Source: Lycorma delicatula (taxonomy: Eukaryota; Arthropoda; Insecta; Hemiptera; Fulgoridae). Taken from it: a DNA stretch of 64,000 bases. Made by a program: the position numbers and the translations under genes. The DNA lies in contig NC_134457.1 in assembly GCF_047948215.1 (NCBI RefSeq), forward strand, positions 16,280,626 to 16,344,625, read 5' to 3'. Positions within the stretch are counted from its first letter, which is position 1; each line of letters starts with the position of its first letter. The notes under the pieces were generated by a model. It searched no databases and was not told the origin of the DNA. It saw only the letters and a list, made by a program, of their open reading frames with translations. Shown here in pieces: positions 1-10,917 of this stretch.

Positions 1-1298
1 CACACTGTTGGATTCACTAACTGCGACGAAAGACGTTTTCTTCATCTTTGTCAGCTCTGAGATAGTGGCTGTAAGTGAAGCTACTTGATCAGAAAGCATC
101 TGAACAAGTTTTTTAAGCTCATTGCAGGATCCGCATTGCTGATTATTAACATTTGTAGGAATTTGTTTAGATGTAGCGGTGGCAAAAGATACATCTGGTT
201 TAACCAGGTTCCGTGAATTATTTAACTTTTTGTATTCTCTTCGTGCGGCCGGGAAAGATAGCTTTTGCTCCGTACAGATTTTGAGAATTGCCTTTTCTTC
301 TTTAAAGATTGGGCAATCTCGGGAGCGGGCTGTGAGTGTGGACTGCAGTTTGCACATTTTTCAGTTTCTTCGCAGTTAGTGTCATTGTGACCTTCTTTAG
401 CACATCGAGCACAGATCTCAGTTTTTGTACAAGATGTTGTAGTGTGACCAAAATCTTGGCATTTGAAACATCGCCGTGGGTTGGGTATGGATGGTCGTAC
501 CCGAACCGAGAGGTAACCCACTTTAATCTTTTCTGGTGGAACAGGGAGATTAAATGTTAATATAAGAGACGGTGTCGGTTCTTCTGTTCCGTTCTGCCGT
601 TTCATAATACGTTTCACTTCAACAACATCTTGGTGGCAAAGCTCGTCAACTATTTCATTGATATGTATATCTAAAAGGTCTCGACAAAAAATTACACCCC
701 TGCTCGTATTTAAAGTTTTGTGGTTTTCAGCACTTATATTTATACCACCCATATTACGGAGACGTAAGATTGATCGACTCTGTTCGTCGTTGAATGTTTC
801 AACCAGAATCGATCCATCGCGTAATTTCCTGATGTTCTTCGGGGAACCACTTGCACCTGTTACAGTTTTATTTATTAGGAAAGGTGAAACCTTTTGGAGG
901 GAGCCACCTTCCTGACTATTTCCGAGAACAACGAATCGAATATTTTTAGTATTCAAGTCTAAAGATTTGTAGTTCTCTTCCATAGCACTTTTATCCTCGT
1001 CAGACAAAGCTGATCGAGGTCTCTTCGCAAGACTTAATTTGGTGGTTTTTTCAGATGGACCACCAACCATATTGGGATTTAATATAGGATCAGAAATTTT
1101 GGTCCCACGAGTACCGGCGAAAAATGGACCATTCCAGCAGAGCGCACGCGTACTGGAGCTAGAGCTAAGTACAACTGGGTTCGCCCTGGTGCCCAGAGGA
1201 CATCGTTCAAGACTCACTACGTAGAGCCATTCACCCATTGGCACGATTTGTTCCCACCTTGGGTTACAGTTGCATTTCGTAAGATGTCGCAACACCAC
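1..1298 (-). mobile_element. Jockey-like non-LTR retrotransposon, ORF1 (gag-like) region, frameshifted
   Basis: The minus strand encodes an ORF1 / gag-like nucleic-acid chaperone of a jockey-type LINE. It binds the element's RNA and brings it to the target; it is not an enzyme. Reading from 1298 downward, an N-terminal variable part is followed by a conserved gag region and then CCHC zinc knuckles: CFKCQDFGHTTTSC, then CARCAKEGHNDTNC, then a third that begins CANC. The first frame closes at 222. Around 328-336 the third knuckle breaks, and the homologous reading continues in another frame (HS...RSRDC) to the window edge, so there is an indel. The RT-bearing ORF2 would lie beyond position 1. 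The element sits downstream of the last visible PDE8 exon, on the same strand, probably in an intron. The exact start codon is uncertain. Confidence 0.85.
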
Positions 1299-1439
1299 CG
1301 AGTGTTAATGTAAGAAATATCAGTGTAGGATGTTGTGTAATTTTGTGAGTGTGTATGTTGTAATTTATGTAGTGTTTTTGGTGTAGTATATGTGTATAAT
1401 GTAAAGTGTTCTGCAGCTCACTGTATAATGAGAAGAATA

Positions 1440-1525
1440 GCTGCAGAGGCTAGGCCCGTGGGGACGCCAACCCCCAAAGTCTTAAAGAATAAGACTCCCC
1501 GTCGGGGTAGTGGGGTAATGAGTAA
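1440..1525 (-). repeat. GC-rich leader-like segment next to the LINE, with a short palindrome
   Basis: A short stretch far richer in G+C than its surroundings, containing the inverted repeat CCCCGTCGGGG. It lies about 150 bp upstream of the LINE ORF1, so it may be part of that element's 5' UTR or a separate fragment. No coding potential is recognised. Confidence 0.3.
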
Positions 1526-1720
1526 ATATATAAGTAAGGGGATTTCAACAATTTTGAAGGAAAAATGAAATGTAGATGAGCAGGATGATTGAGGTAATGC
1601 AGAATCAGGGAGAAAAAGTACATTGTTGGGGAGAAAACAGAAATATGGTTGAAAAAACAAATTACACCAAGTAATCTGGAAAATACAATAGTCAAGATAT
1701 TTAATGAAATTAATGAACAA

Positions 1721-2613
1721 TCTACTTAAAACTTAATTTTTAAAATGACATAAACATAAAGATAGATAATATTAAAAAAGAAAACTGGGAAAAATATGAA
1801 AATTGAAAAAAATGTCTAAATTAAATAAATATTTTAAAAATTAAGATTTAAAGATCAAATAAAGAAAAAACAAATTTTTTATATGATTATAAAATAATTA
1901 TTAAGATAATCATTCTTAAACATATCAATAAATGAAAACAAAATAAAATTGCAGGAAAAAAATGTAAATAAATAATAAACAGAAAATCAAGAGCAGAGGT
2001 AGCCCAAATTGACTGAGTGACAGAAATGAAATTAAATAAATTAAAAATAATAAAACAAGATAATTAATTAATAGTCAGGCAAGATAAAATAGTTAACAGA
2101 AAAGAAAACAAGGAATGTTTTTAATCTACAACATTATATAAAATAAATTTAAAAAATGAAGACTTAATTCTATAATTTTGTTTGTGTTAAATTCATAACA
2201 TTACTAAATTTATATTACATCGGATAGATGAAAGCAATAAAAACCTGATGAATAAGTGTGGGCCTCACCATGAAGAATGATGCTAAAATGAAGTGGTTAA
2301 GCAATGTATGGAACAATAAAACACTAAGAAAGAGATGAGAAAAGGAATTTGATTAACACCATATTCAGCAGAAGAAAAATCTGGTTTGGGTACATATTAA
2401 AGCAATAATATCTGTTGAGAGATCTTTAGAAGGAAAGAGAAGAGAAAGGATTTGTGGATAGCAGAAAAATAAAAAAAATGGGTGTTAACATATTAGGAAG
2501 CACATAATAGAAATGGAGAAACAGAAAACAACAAAAGAAAAGTTATTTTCTCTCTACAATCTATAATTTGCTCTATTTTTTAACTGCATTATATCTAATT
2601 AAAGTTAGCTTAC
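1721..2613. other. AT-rich non-coding stretch
   Basis: No gene is recognised. It is A-rich on the plus strand, with remnants that look like decayed repeats around 2230-2470. The downstream PDE8 exon, expected to encode the end of the catalytic domain, is not seen here. Confidence 0.6.
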
Positions 2614-2743
2614 CATCCCATGCTTCAAACATATCATTTATGATATAATCAATAAATCCCATTTGTGACTTAGGTATTGAGCACGACTGTCTATCAAACA
2701 TAGGCATCACAATAGGCAGGTTTCTGGTCTTCTCTTCATCTGT
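2614..2743 (-). CDS. Pde8: PDE8 (cAMP phosphodiesterase) catalytic-domain exon, C-terminal
   Basis: Exon of a PDE8-family 3',5'-cyclic nucleotide phosphodiesterase. It encodes 43 codons plus one base, from TDEEKT through [14 protein letters not shown] and [10 protein letters not shown] to MFEAWD. In this family the segment includes the invariant glutamine of the Q-switch (SQ.GFID), which orients the purine, and the conserved phenylalanine that clamps it. Acceptor TTACAG/ACA and donor GATG/GTAAGC are clear. Entry phase 0 matches the exit phase of the exon at 3767-3925, giving EEYFNQ-TDEEKT as in vertebrate PDE8. It leaves in phase 1. The next exon is not in the window. Confidence 0.93.
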
Positions 2744-3766
2744 CTGTAACATATATTAATTGTACTTTACATAATCTCTAAGTCATGTAAAAAAAAGTGA
2801 TGAATTGAAAATATTAAGTTGATAAAATAAAAAAAAATATTTGTGTTACTTTTTCATGGGTTACATAGGTTCCATGAACTATATTTTTTATTCAAAATTA
2901 TTTTCTTATCTTAAAATACATTTCTTGAATAATCACAACTATCATTAATAATGCAAAGAATATTAAGTTTCATTAAACTTTAATTAAAATTTAATCAAGG
3001 AAACAACACTGCTTACCACTGTATGTGTTGCTGTGCTTGTGCCAAAAACAGCAATGCAAGCAGAATATAATATTTATGCAATGGAATCAACAAATATAGA
3101 AGGGGAAATATTGGTGAATACATGTATAACATTTTTTATTTTACCCACAATAATATTTGAGACCTACGGCACATTTTAGATGTGGTGAAATTAAATGAGC
3201 ACATTTTTAAAGATCTTGTGCCGTAAGATTTTTTTTGGATGAGTCAGATGTACCCGTCCTAGGATGAAAATTTTTAAGGTGAAGATAATGAATGAGAAAA
3301 TTGAAAAATTTACATCTTTACAAATTAAGAAAAAAAAATTGTAAAATTTACTTTAAATAAAAAATGAGTACATTGATTCATATTTCAGAAGATCAAATTT
3401 TAAAATGAATCGTGAACTAAAAATCTTTAATTAAAAAAATTATACCTTTCCATCCAAAAAGGTGAGTTGTTAAGATTTTAAATTTAAGTTTTAAAATGAC
3501 TACTGGGAATTTAAAGCTATGAAACTATGTATGAATTCAATTTTTGTTAAACTCAAAGCCTTAAGACATTTACTAAGCATTATCTACTGCTGTTTTCAGA
3601 ATTTTCTCTAAATAATATTGTTTGATAACAAAAAATTAATTATCATTTCTTCAACGTTTCAAAAGTAAAGCAGACCAAATATATTAGGATGATAAAGTGG
3701 TACTAAAGCAACATTAATAAGGAAATATAGTAAACTATTTTAAATAAGAATCCTGTCAGAAATAAC
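2744..3766. other. PDE8 intron
   Basis: Intron between two PDE8 exons. AT-rich, no gene or intact element recognised. Confidence 0.8.
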
Positions 3767-3925
3767 CTGATTAAAATATTCCTCAGCAATTCGCCGTGCC
3801 CACTCAACACATAATTTTACATTACGGGTAGGATTAGAGATATCAGCACATTTAATCATCATTCTTTTTACCAAAATTGCATCGTCTGGAGACATTTCTA
3901 TAAATTCCTGGTTGTCACTTGGGCT
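3767..3925 (-). CDS. Pde8: PDE8 catalytic-domain exon with the second metal-site aspartate
   Basis: 53 codons, phase 0 at both ends. The peptide runs from SPSDNQEF through VKRMMIKCADISNP to EWARRIAEEYFNQ. In class I phosphodiesterases the KCADISNP motif carries the last metal-coordinating aspartate of the catalytic centre, here intact. KRM.IKCAD.SNP and EWA.RI.EEYF are close to vertebrate PDE8A/B, more so than to PDE4 or PDE7. Acceptor TTTCAG/AGC and donor CAG/GTTATT are present. The preceding catalytic exons, with the two HD metal motifs, should lie at higher coordinates but are not found before the exon ending at 20224. The phases of these two exons (2 and 0) are incompatible with a direct splice. 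Confidence 0.93.
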
Positions 3926-4324
3926 CTGAAACAAAAGAATTGGATCAAATAAGGTAAATATACCATGAAAATGTCTAAAAACAAGTATTCACCTTAAAAT
4001 TATAAGCATACAGATATTAAAATGTATAATTTTAAATCAAGCCTATTTCTCTAAAATTAAATGTTACATCAAGTGACTAGGATGTAACAGTGCTTCATTA
4101 TTTGTATACATTAAACAAATGCAATTTTTCCGGAGTTGAATTAAATGGACATTCAACTTCACTTTCAACCAGTAGAGAACCAAGAGCTCTATTCTCCTGC
4201 TCTATGTTTTATACACAAAGAGATTCACAAATGTGAATGTAAAAACTTTCACGATATGTTCTGTTGGTGTAAATAAAGAAAAAAATTCACATAAACATAG
4301 TTTTGGAAACGCCTCGTTAGTGAA

Positions 4325-4432
4325 TGTCAGCTGGTGAAAGATTTTACAGTGATTTGTGTGACTTCAGTAAAATTAAGCTGTCAGCTGGTGAAAGATTTTA
4401 CAGTGATTTGTGTGACTTCAGTAAAATTAAGC
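4325..4432. repeat. 54-bp direct tandem duplication
   Basis: Two adjacent 54-bp units starting TGTCAGCTGGTGAAAG (4325-4378 and 4379-4432), identical by eye. Intronic, function unknown. The AT-rich region between the exon ending at 3925 and this repeat holds no recognised gene. Confidence 0.9.
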
Positions 4433-4591
4433 TACACTCAATTCTTGGGATCTAAATTAAGGGATAAATTTATTTATTTAATATGAAATATGACTGAAAA
4501 ATTGAAAAAAATAAGTCACAGAACTGCAGTTTTAGTAGTTTTCAAGATATTTAGGATAACTTACATAAAAACCCAGATAAAAGAAAGGTAA

Positions 4592-4810
4592 ACTCAAAAT
4601 CGATCAATAAAAATGAAAACATTATAATAAACAAGAAAAATGAGAATGTACGAAGCACTGATTAATATTATATGTTTCTATACCAATAAACTACTTTCTT
4701 TTTGTATATTTATAAATTCTTAAAATCACTGCCAAATAAACCAAACTTTTTACAATAAAATAAAAAAATAAAAATTACATAAATACAGAGGATTAGCTAT
4801 ACAGATTGAG
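4592..4810 (+). repeat. Copy of NOL8 intron flank inside a PDE8 intron
   Basis: Closely matches 49964-50176, which lies just beside a NOL8 exon, and partly 55500-55656. It directly precedes the truncated long-TIR element in all three places, so flank and transposon moved together. This marks the left edge of a segmental copy. Confidence 0.8.
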
Positions 4811-4812
4811 TA

Positions 4813-5963
4813 TGGAAACCTCTCGTCAACTTTACAACCATTCCAGACAGAATACTGTAAGAATAAGGTATCAGTCAACTTTAGCTGACAAAAAATAGAA
4901 TTTCAATCCCTTTTTGTGGGTTGGTCTAGGTGTTGTATTTCAAATTTATTTCAAACAGTAACATTGTGATATATCATTTTAAAGTTCTCTTTAAGACAAG
5001 AAAAATGTTATAATTAAAAAGTTGGTATAATGTCTGGAACCAAAATGGTGACAACAGTTTAAAGTTTGGATTTTGAAAATTACTAAATTTAATATGTTCA
5101 AATAATAAAATTATACAAAAAGAAATTAAATTACATCTAATCTAATTAAAATTAATTTTAAAAGGTAAATTTTTATTTTAAAAGATAAAAAAAATTTATT
5201 TTTGTTCCTCTTTAATGAGTAAATAAATAAAAATATTGTCATGTAATCATGCTGATCATGATGGTTTCTTGCCATTGTTACAAAAATGAAGCTTCATTGT
5301 TGTGTAATATTGCATTTAGTGTGTTTCATTACTACACTTTTAGTTTCTTAAGAGAATTTATTGTGATCGATTGGCTAATTGATTTTTTTTTTATTTTACC
5401 ATATTTGTAAACCACTTTCATTAGTTATAATTTTTTTACCTTTTTGTAATTGTTTTTTTACTGAATTAATTTTTTCTGTGCTACCTGTTAATATTATTAT
5501 CAACATGTTACTTAATGAACAGAAGAGGGTCACACTTTTAATGATGAGGGGCTTTGGTGATAGGTTGTATAAGGAAGTTGTGAATTTTTCAATGCAACAT
5601 TTAGTAATTGTAACTCTATTTCAAAAGGTACAATGCCAAAAACCATCAAATGATTTAAAGAAACAGAGAGCATTAATAGCGGAAAACCAGGGAGGCCTAA
5701 ATCTACCATAAATAATAACTCGTTAAGAGATTATGCAAGAATTTACTGAGAATCCTCATTCCTCAACTCAAACAGCAGCACAAGAATATAATATTAGCCA
5801 GAGTTCAGCAATTTGAACATTAAGAATTGAAAATTTCAAACCCTTCAAAATTTGTCTGGTTCAAGAACTTAATGAAGATGACTACAATCAAACACTTGAG
5901 TTCTGAAAATATGATGAACAATATTTATGCAGATCCTAATTTAACAAACAACATAATCTTTAG
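4813..5963 (+). mobile_element. Long-TIR Tc/mariner-like element, 5' part, truncated by a LINE
   Basis: Starts TGGAAAC after a TA, with the same terminal repeat as the complete copy at 55659-57928. The body (about 5500-5963) encodes the N-terminal half of a Tc-like transposase: a helix-turn-helix region (LLNEQKRVTLLMMRGFGD), then, after stops, stretches resembling the second HTH domain (IENFKPFKICLVQELNEDD). Stop codons and frameshifts show it is dead. Homology to the other copy ends at 5963, where an RTE-like LINE begins. The rest of the transposase is missing here. Confidence 0.75.
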
Positions 5964-7396
5964 GCAGAAAGGCTCCTGGAATAGACGGAATAGCTGTAGA
6001 ATTACTGCGCAGTGCAGGTGAGGAAGCGATTGATAGATTATACAAACTGGTGTGTAATATTTATGAAAATGGGGAATTTCCACCAGACTTCAAAAAAAGT
6101 GTTATAGTTATGATACCAAAGAAAGCAGGGGCAGATAAATGTGAAGAATACAGAACAATTAGTTTAACTAGTCATGCATCAAAAATCTTAACTAGAATTT
6201 TATACAGAAGAATTGAGAGGAGAGTGGAAGAAGTGTTAGGAGAAGACCAATTTGGTTTCAGGAAAAGTATAGGGACAAGGGAAGCAATTTTAGGCCTCAG
6301 ATTAAAGAAAAACAAACCAACATACTTGGCGTTTATAGACCTAGAAAAGGCTTTCGATAACGTAGACTGGAATAAAATGTTCAGCATTTTAAAAAAATTA
6401 GGGTTCAAATACAGAGATAGAAGAACAATTGCTAACATGTACAGGAACCAAACAGCAACAATAACAATTGAAGAACATAAGAAAGAAGCCCTAATAAGAA
6501 AGGGAGTCTGACAAGGATGTTCCCTATCTCCGTTACTTTTTAATCTTTACATGGAACTAGCAGTTAATGATGTTAAAGAACAATTTAGATTCGGAGTAAC
6601 AGTACAAGGTGAAAAGATAAAGATGCTACGATTTGCTGATGATATAGTAATTCTAGCCGAGAGTAAAAAGGATTTAGAAGAAACAATGAACGGCATAGAT
6701 GAAGTCCTACGCAAGAACTATCTCATGAAAATAAACAAGAACAAAACAAAAGTAATGAAATGTAGTAGAAATAACAAAGATGGACCGCTGAATGTGAAAA
6801 TAGGAGGAGAAAAGATTATGGAGGTAGAAGAATTTTGTTATTTGGGAAGTAAAATTACTAAAGATGGACGAAGCAGGAGCGATATAAAATGCCGAATAGC
6901 ACAAGCTAAACGAGCCTTCAGTAAGAAATATAATTTGTTTACATCAAAAATGAATTTAAATGTCAGGAAAAGATTTTTGAAAGTGTATGTTTGGAGTGTC
7001 GCTTTATATGGAAGTGAAACTTGGACAATCGGAATATCTGAGAAGAAAAGATTAGAAGCTTTTGAAATGCGGTGCTATAGGAGAATGTTAAAAATCAGAT
7101 GGGTGGATAAAGTGACAAATGAAGAGGTATTGCGGCAAATAGATGAAGAAAGAAGCATTTGAAAAAATATAGCTAAAAGAAGAGACAGACTTATAGGCCA
7201 CATACTAAGGCATCCTGGAATAGTCGCTTTAATATTGGATGGACAGGTAGAAGGGAAAAATTGTGTAGGCAGGCCACGTTTGGAGTATGTAAAACAAATT
7301 GTTGGGGATGTAGGATGTAGAGGGTATACTGAAATGAAACGACTAGCACTAGATAGGGAATCTTGGAGAGCTGCATCAAACCAGTCAAATGACTGA
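5964..7396 (+). mobile_element. RTE-like non-LTR retrotransposon (LINE), 5'-truncated, RT domain with two stops
   Basis: 5'-truncated LINE beginning inside the reverse transcriptase (GRKAPGIDG). RT motifs in order: FIDLEKAFDNVDW (motif A), QGCSLSPLLFNLYME (motif B), LRFADDIVIL (motif C, catalytic FADD) and the thumb CYLGSKIT. A C-terminal part with YGSETWT and AFEMRCYRRML ends in SNQSND, just before a GACTGAAGACAAAAAA tail. Two in-frame TGA codons break it: at 6509-6511, where copy 2 has CGA (Arg), and at 7160-7162, where copy 2 has TGG (Trp). It also lacks 18 bp present in copy 2, lost between two AGATTAA direct repeats. It inserts into the Tc-like element on its left. Confidence 0.9.
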
Positions 7397-7785
7397 AGAC
7401 AAAAAAAAAAAATACTAATAAGCAAACTTTGAAAAAATTTAAGCAGTTGGCACCCAGAAAGAAAATATTTCATCCATTAGGCTTTGCTAGTTTATTTATT
7501 CAGAACTGTGTATCACAATTATAAAATATTAAACGATTTTTTTTCTTAGACCTTCAATAATTTCTAATCTGTAAATACATTTGGTAAAACTGAAATAGTA
7601 AGTTTATAAAAAATTACTGAAACGACTAAAAGCGATAGGTGATAAGCTGAAAAACAATGTAATTATGTTGATAAGATCCAATAAATAAGATATTGCACAA
7701 AACATTACAAATGATTTGGAGCACATGAAATTATACTGATAAAAAGAAACACTAAATCTTGTAAATTCAATACATTTACAATTTT
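7397..7785. repeat. Shared 3' flank of the LINE (duplicated at 51447-51835)
   Basis: Non-coding AT-rich segment, nearly identical to 51447-51835. It travels with the LINE and the coiled-coil ORF as one duplicated block. No gene seen. Confidence 0.8.
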
Positions 7786-8116
7786 TTCCCCTTGTAAGAT
7801 CCAAATACTTCATTAATTAGAAGTTCATTTGGATGTAACTCTGGAACCAATGAAAATAAGTACCACATATGATATATCGTTGAAAACTCTGCAGTAAGAA
7901 AAAAAAGTCCAAAATTCAATTTTTTTTTGATTTTGGGATTTTTCAGTCACTTTTGGTACCAGTCAATTGCAATAAAAAGGAAGTAAAATCTTCCAAGTTA
8001 TATCTCAATTTTTTACACGACTGCCCAAAAAGGAGTGTAATGTTTTTAGGGTGTGTATATGTATTTCATTTTTTATATTTGTAAGATCAAGTAACATTGT
8101 AAATACACAGTTATCA
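7786..8116 (-). repeat. Partial copy of interspersed repeat X
   Basis: Shares the stretch AACCAATGAAAATAAGTACC and following bases with the repeat units at 15.6-16.1 and 16.5-17.0 kb. It is absent from the second copy of this block, where a poly-T run (about 51839-51857) takes its place. Confidence 0.65.
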
Positions 8117-8444
8117 TAGAAGCAATTAGAATCTTAAATTAATATTCGCAAAAAAAGACATTACAATTAATTAAATATCAAACGAAACAATTTATTTCAT
8201 CATCAAGAAATTATAATAGAACAACTTAGACATATTTCTTGATTTTAGTAAAAATATTTCACTTTCATTTAGTGTTTGTCATGGTATAAAATTATAAAAA
8301 TAACACTAGATCCAGTAGTAATATACATATCTTCGTAGCTCACGATTACAATTTTGAAGTTTTCTAACAGTTCAAGATGTATATATTGAAGATAATACGA
8401 TGAATTTTGTATTATAAGTCACATATGCCACTATTAATTTTAAA

Positions 8445-9233
8445 TTAAATATAATTTTCGAAATGCGAAACTTTAGGAGATGTCCTTGTCCATTGATTCC
8501 AATGATAACTGATTCTGAGAAGCACATGATGCAGTAAACTTATAAATTTGTTGTTATTTTCAGAAGTTTTCATAATGCATTTATCTTCCTTTAATTCAAC
8601 TGAATTATCTTTGAATACCTCTATGGTCACGTCGTTACTCAGGGCTGATGAAACAGGTCTATCAGAATACGATTCTTTGCTGTTATCTGTTGTTTTCGAT
8701 GATGTCTGGACATGAACGACCATTTCCTGCTTAAAACTAGCCAGTTGTTTTTCAAAATCTATCTTCGTTTTGTTATTTGCTCTAATAGAATCTAAATGTT
8801 GTACCTGTAGATCACGTTTCAGATTTTCATTTTCTCTTCTGAGAAATGCATTAGTGTATTCTTGTTTTTTGTATAATTCGTTGAAATGTTCTAGTTTAGC
8901 CTTCACTTCATCATAATCTTCACTTAATTCTTCCATTCTTTTTTTATTTGTTTTCATGACCTTTTCCTGTAGAACATATTTTTCATTTGCTTCAAATAAT
9001 TCAGTTTTTAGTATTTTTATGTCTTCTTGGAACTGACGATTTTTTTCATTTAAATCTTTTAAAATATTGGTTTTCGATTCTTGAATGCGATTTAATTCAA
9101 GTATTTCAGTTTTCAACCTCTTTATAATGTTGTCTCTGATATATATCTCTTGAATTGTATTGTAAGTCTCGCCATTAATTTCTATGATTCCTTTAAATAT
9201 TTGACTTGGTTCAGTTTGATTATTTTGCGACAT
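8445..9233 (-). CDS. Intronless 262-codon coiled-coil protein, function unknown (copy 1)
   Basis: Open frame of 262 codons starting MSQNNQTEPSQIF. I do not recognise the family. Residues about 30-175 are rich in E, K, L and N with heptad-like spacing (LKTEILELNRIQESK, LRRENENLKRDLQ), indicating a long coiled coil. A Ser/Thr-rich linker and a short C-terminal tail (SHFENYI) follow. No signal peptide or membrane segment is seen. A plausible polyadenylation signal (AATAAA) lies about 250 bp downstream near 8190. Upstream on the minus strand, a pyrimidine tract ending in AG (about 9270) could be a 5'-UTR splice acceptor. It sits between the LINE flank and a BEL/Pao pol relic. A second copy at 52183-52971 is equally open and differs by one residue (K/E) in the translation. 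It may be a retrocopy or a passenger gene of the duplicated block. Confidence 0.65.
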   Translation of the reverse strand: MSQNNQTEPSQIFKGIIEINGETYNTIQEIYIRDNIIKRLKTEILELNRIQESKTNILKDLNEKNRQFQEDIKILKTELFEANEKYVLQEKVMKTNKKRMEELSEDYDEVKAKLEHFNELYKKQEYTNAFLRRENENLKRDLQVQHLDSIRANNKTKIDFEKQLASFKQEMVVHVQTSSKTTDNSKESYSDRPVSSALSNDVTIEVFKDNSVELKEDKCIMKTSENNNKFISLLHHVLLRISYHWNQWTRTSPKVSHFENYI

Positions 9234-9457
9234 TTTTCTTTAAACCGCTATAAAAATTCTTCTTACACCTATGAGTAGAAAAAATATAATGAATTAGGTA
9301 AAGTAAACAATTCAAATATAAAATAATTCTGTTCCACGGCAACAGACTTTCAGAATAATAAAAAAAGTAGATAGAATAATTCATTGTTAACTTCCGTTGG
9401 ATGCATTATATTAAGAATTCTTTTTTACCTTTAATTACTTGATGTTTTTATTAGTAT

Positions 9458-10375
9458 TGCATGGTTAGTTGATTGATGTGATGCCATCTACTGAGGCAAT
9501 TAATGCTGACCTTCAGAACGTGTGCTTCTGGAATCATAGTGAGTGGCTGACCTATTTGAAAATGCGCAGGGTTAAAGGGGACACGTCTGAAGAATCAGAA
9601 AGGTAAGTTAACGGATGGGAGTTTAAACAACTTTCTGTTCTACATAAAATCATAAATGTCAGTGATGCCTTACTATATGTTCTTAGCAAGAGATGCTTTA
9701 CAGATTTTACTGAAACGAGGAGATCTGAGAGGAATGAATTTCTAGGTAATATTGTCTTCAGCGAGGGTATCAAGTATCGTTTCAAGATGTGCTATTGATG
9801 ATAAAAGTTGGTTTAATTCGTTTGAGGTTCGAACGAAATTCTTTGCGTTGTCATGAACATTTTCCTCTCCGTGAAATAAAGCGTTATAACGCTGCCAAGA
9901 AGGATTTGGCGGTTAATTCTTGAACAAGCTCCAAGTGAATAGATTTCGTGGCCATGCAAACAAATAATGAAATGTATCCGTTGGATGTTTTACATCCTCG
10001 TGTGTATGATGTCAGAATTTCAAATGGTTCACAGTAGTCCACTATGATATTAAGAAACAGTCTAGACAGTTGGTGGGCATATCTCCCATTTGTTGTTGAA
10101 TGAACCTTGGTTTTACTCTGAAGCGTATAACATTCATTAACTATTTGTTTTGCAAGTTTTTGTCCGTTAACAGGCCAAAACTGTTGCCGAAGTGGAAGCA
10201 ACTAATGCTTGTGGTCTCAAATGTAACTGTTTAATGCGCTCATGTTTTGCAACCAGTTTTTCACCCATGATTTCAATCAGGGTCTGACATTTTTTTAATC
10301 TTTCCAACGCGGTTTCTAAAAACACATTCCAACTGGTAAGAGGCAAGCTAAGTGGTTTATAAAAAAGAAAACCTT
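9458..10375 (-). mobile_element. BEL/Pao LTR retrotransposon, integrase relic
   Basis: The minus strand shows, in order, LRQQFWPVNGQKLAKQIVN (pre-integrase region), VDYCEPFEILTSYTRGCKT (first catalytic Asp of the integrase core), SIHLELVQELTAKSF, HDNAKNFV (second Asp, in another frame), ESCLNSHPLTYLSDSSDVSP and GQPLTMIPEA. These are hallmark BEL/Pao integrase segments. Several frameshifts make it a relic. No LTRs were identified. Positions 9458-9978 are duplicated in the block ending at 53718. Confidence 0.85.
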
Positions 10376-10390
10376 TTGTTTCTTTTACCT

Positions 10391-10674
10391 GTTTAGCCTC
10401 CGGTAATTACCTTTCAGATAATACATCAGAAAATGAATGAGGATAATATGTATGAGTGTAAATGAAGTGTAGTCTTGTACAGTCTCAGTTCAACCGTTCC
10501 TGAGATGTGTGGTTAATTGAAATCCAACCGCCAAATAACACCGGTAGTATCCACGATTTAGTACTCAAATCCATGTGAAAACTGACTTTACTAGAACTTG
10601 AACGCTGGAACTCTCGACTTCCAAATCAGCTGATTTACGAAGACTAGTTGAGCACTAGACCAACCCAGTGGGTT
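10391..10674 (-). mobile_element. tRNA-derived SINE, copy 1
   Basis: About 280 bp on the minus strand. The head has AACCCACTGGGTTGGTCTAG (A-box-like), then a palindromic CAAATCAGCTGATTTG-type core and a B-box-like TTCAAG stretch. It ends GAGGCTAAAC with an A-rich tail. Copies lie at 38759-39051 and 57090-57378. Confidence 0.75.
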
Positions 10675-10917
10675 AATAAAACATAAACCATATAATATTA
10701 TCGCGGTGGACTGCGGGTCCGCTTTTTTTCTAGTAAGAATAAATAACCAATGCCACGAAAGTATTGAAACTTTGTTATTAGCTTTTTTAATTAAAATTTT
10801 TATTTATATTGTGATCGACAAATAGTTTTTTGTATTTTTTTTTTAATTTTAAAAATACTTTCTTTATTATAAAAATAATAAAGAACCTTTGTAATGATTT
10901 CTTATTAAATTTTTACT
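10675..10917. other. AT-rich non-coding stretch
   Basis: Nothing recognised. Confidence 0.6.

Noticed and set aside
5240..5270. ATCATG-rich stretch checked as a PDE HD-motif exon
   Set aside because: Translation gives no HDxDHPG and the sequence belongs to the long-TIR transposon.
6172..6438. Antisense ORFs within the LINE (also near 50214-50483 and 51120-51521)
   Set aside because: Shadows of the RT reading frame; hydrophobic antisense translations.
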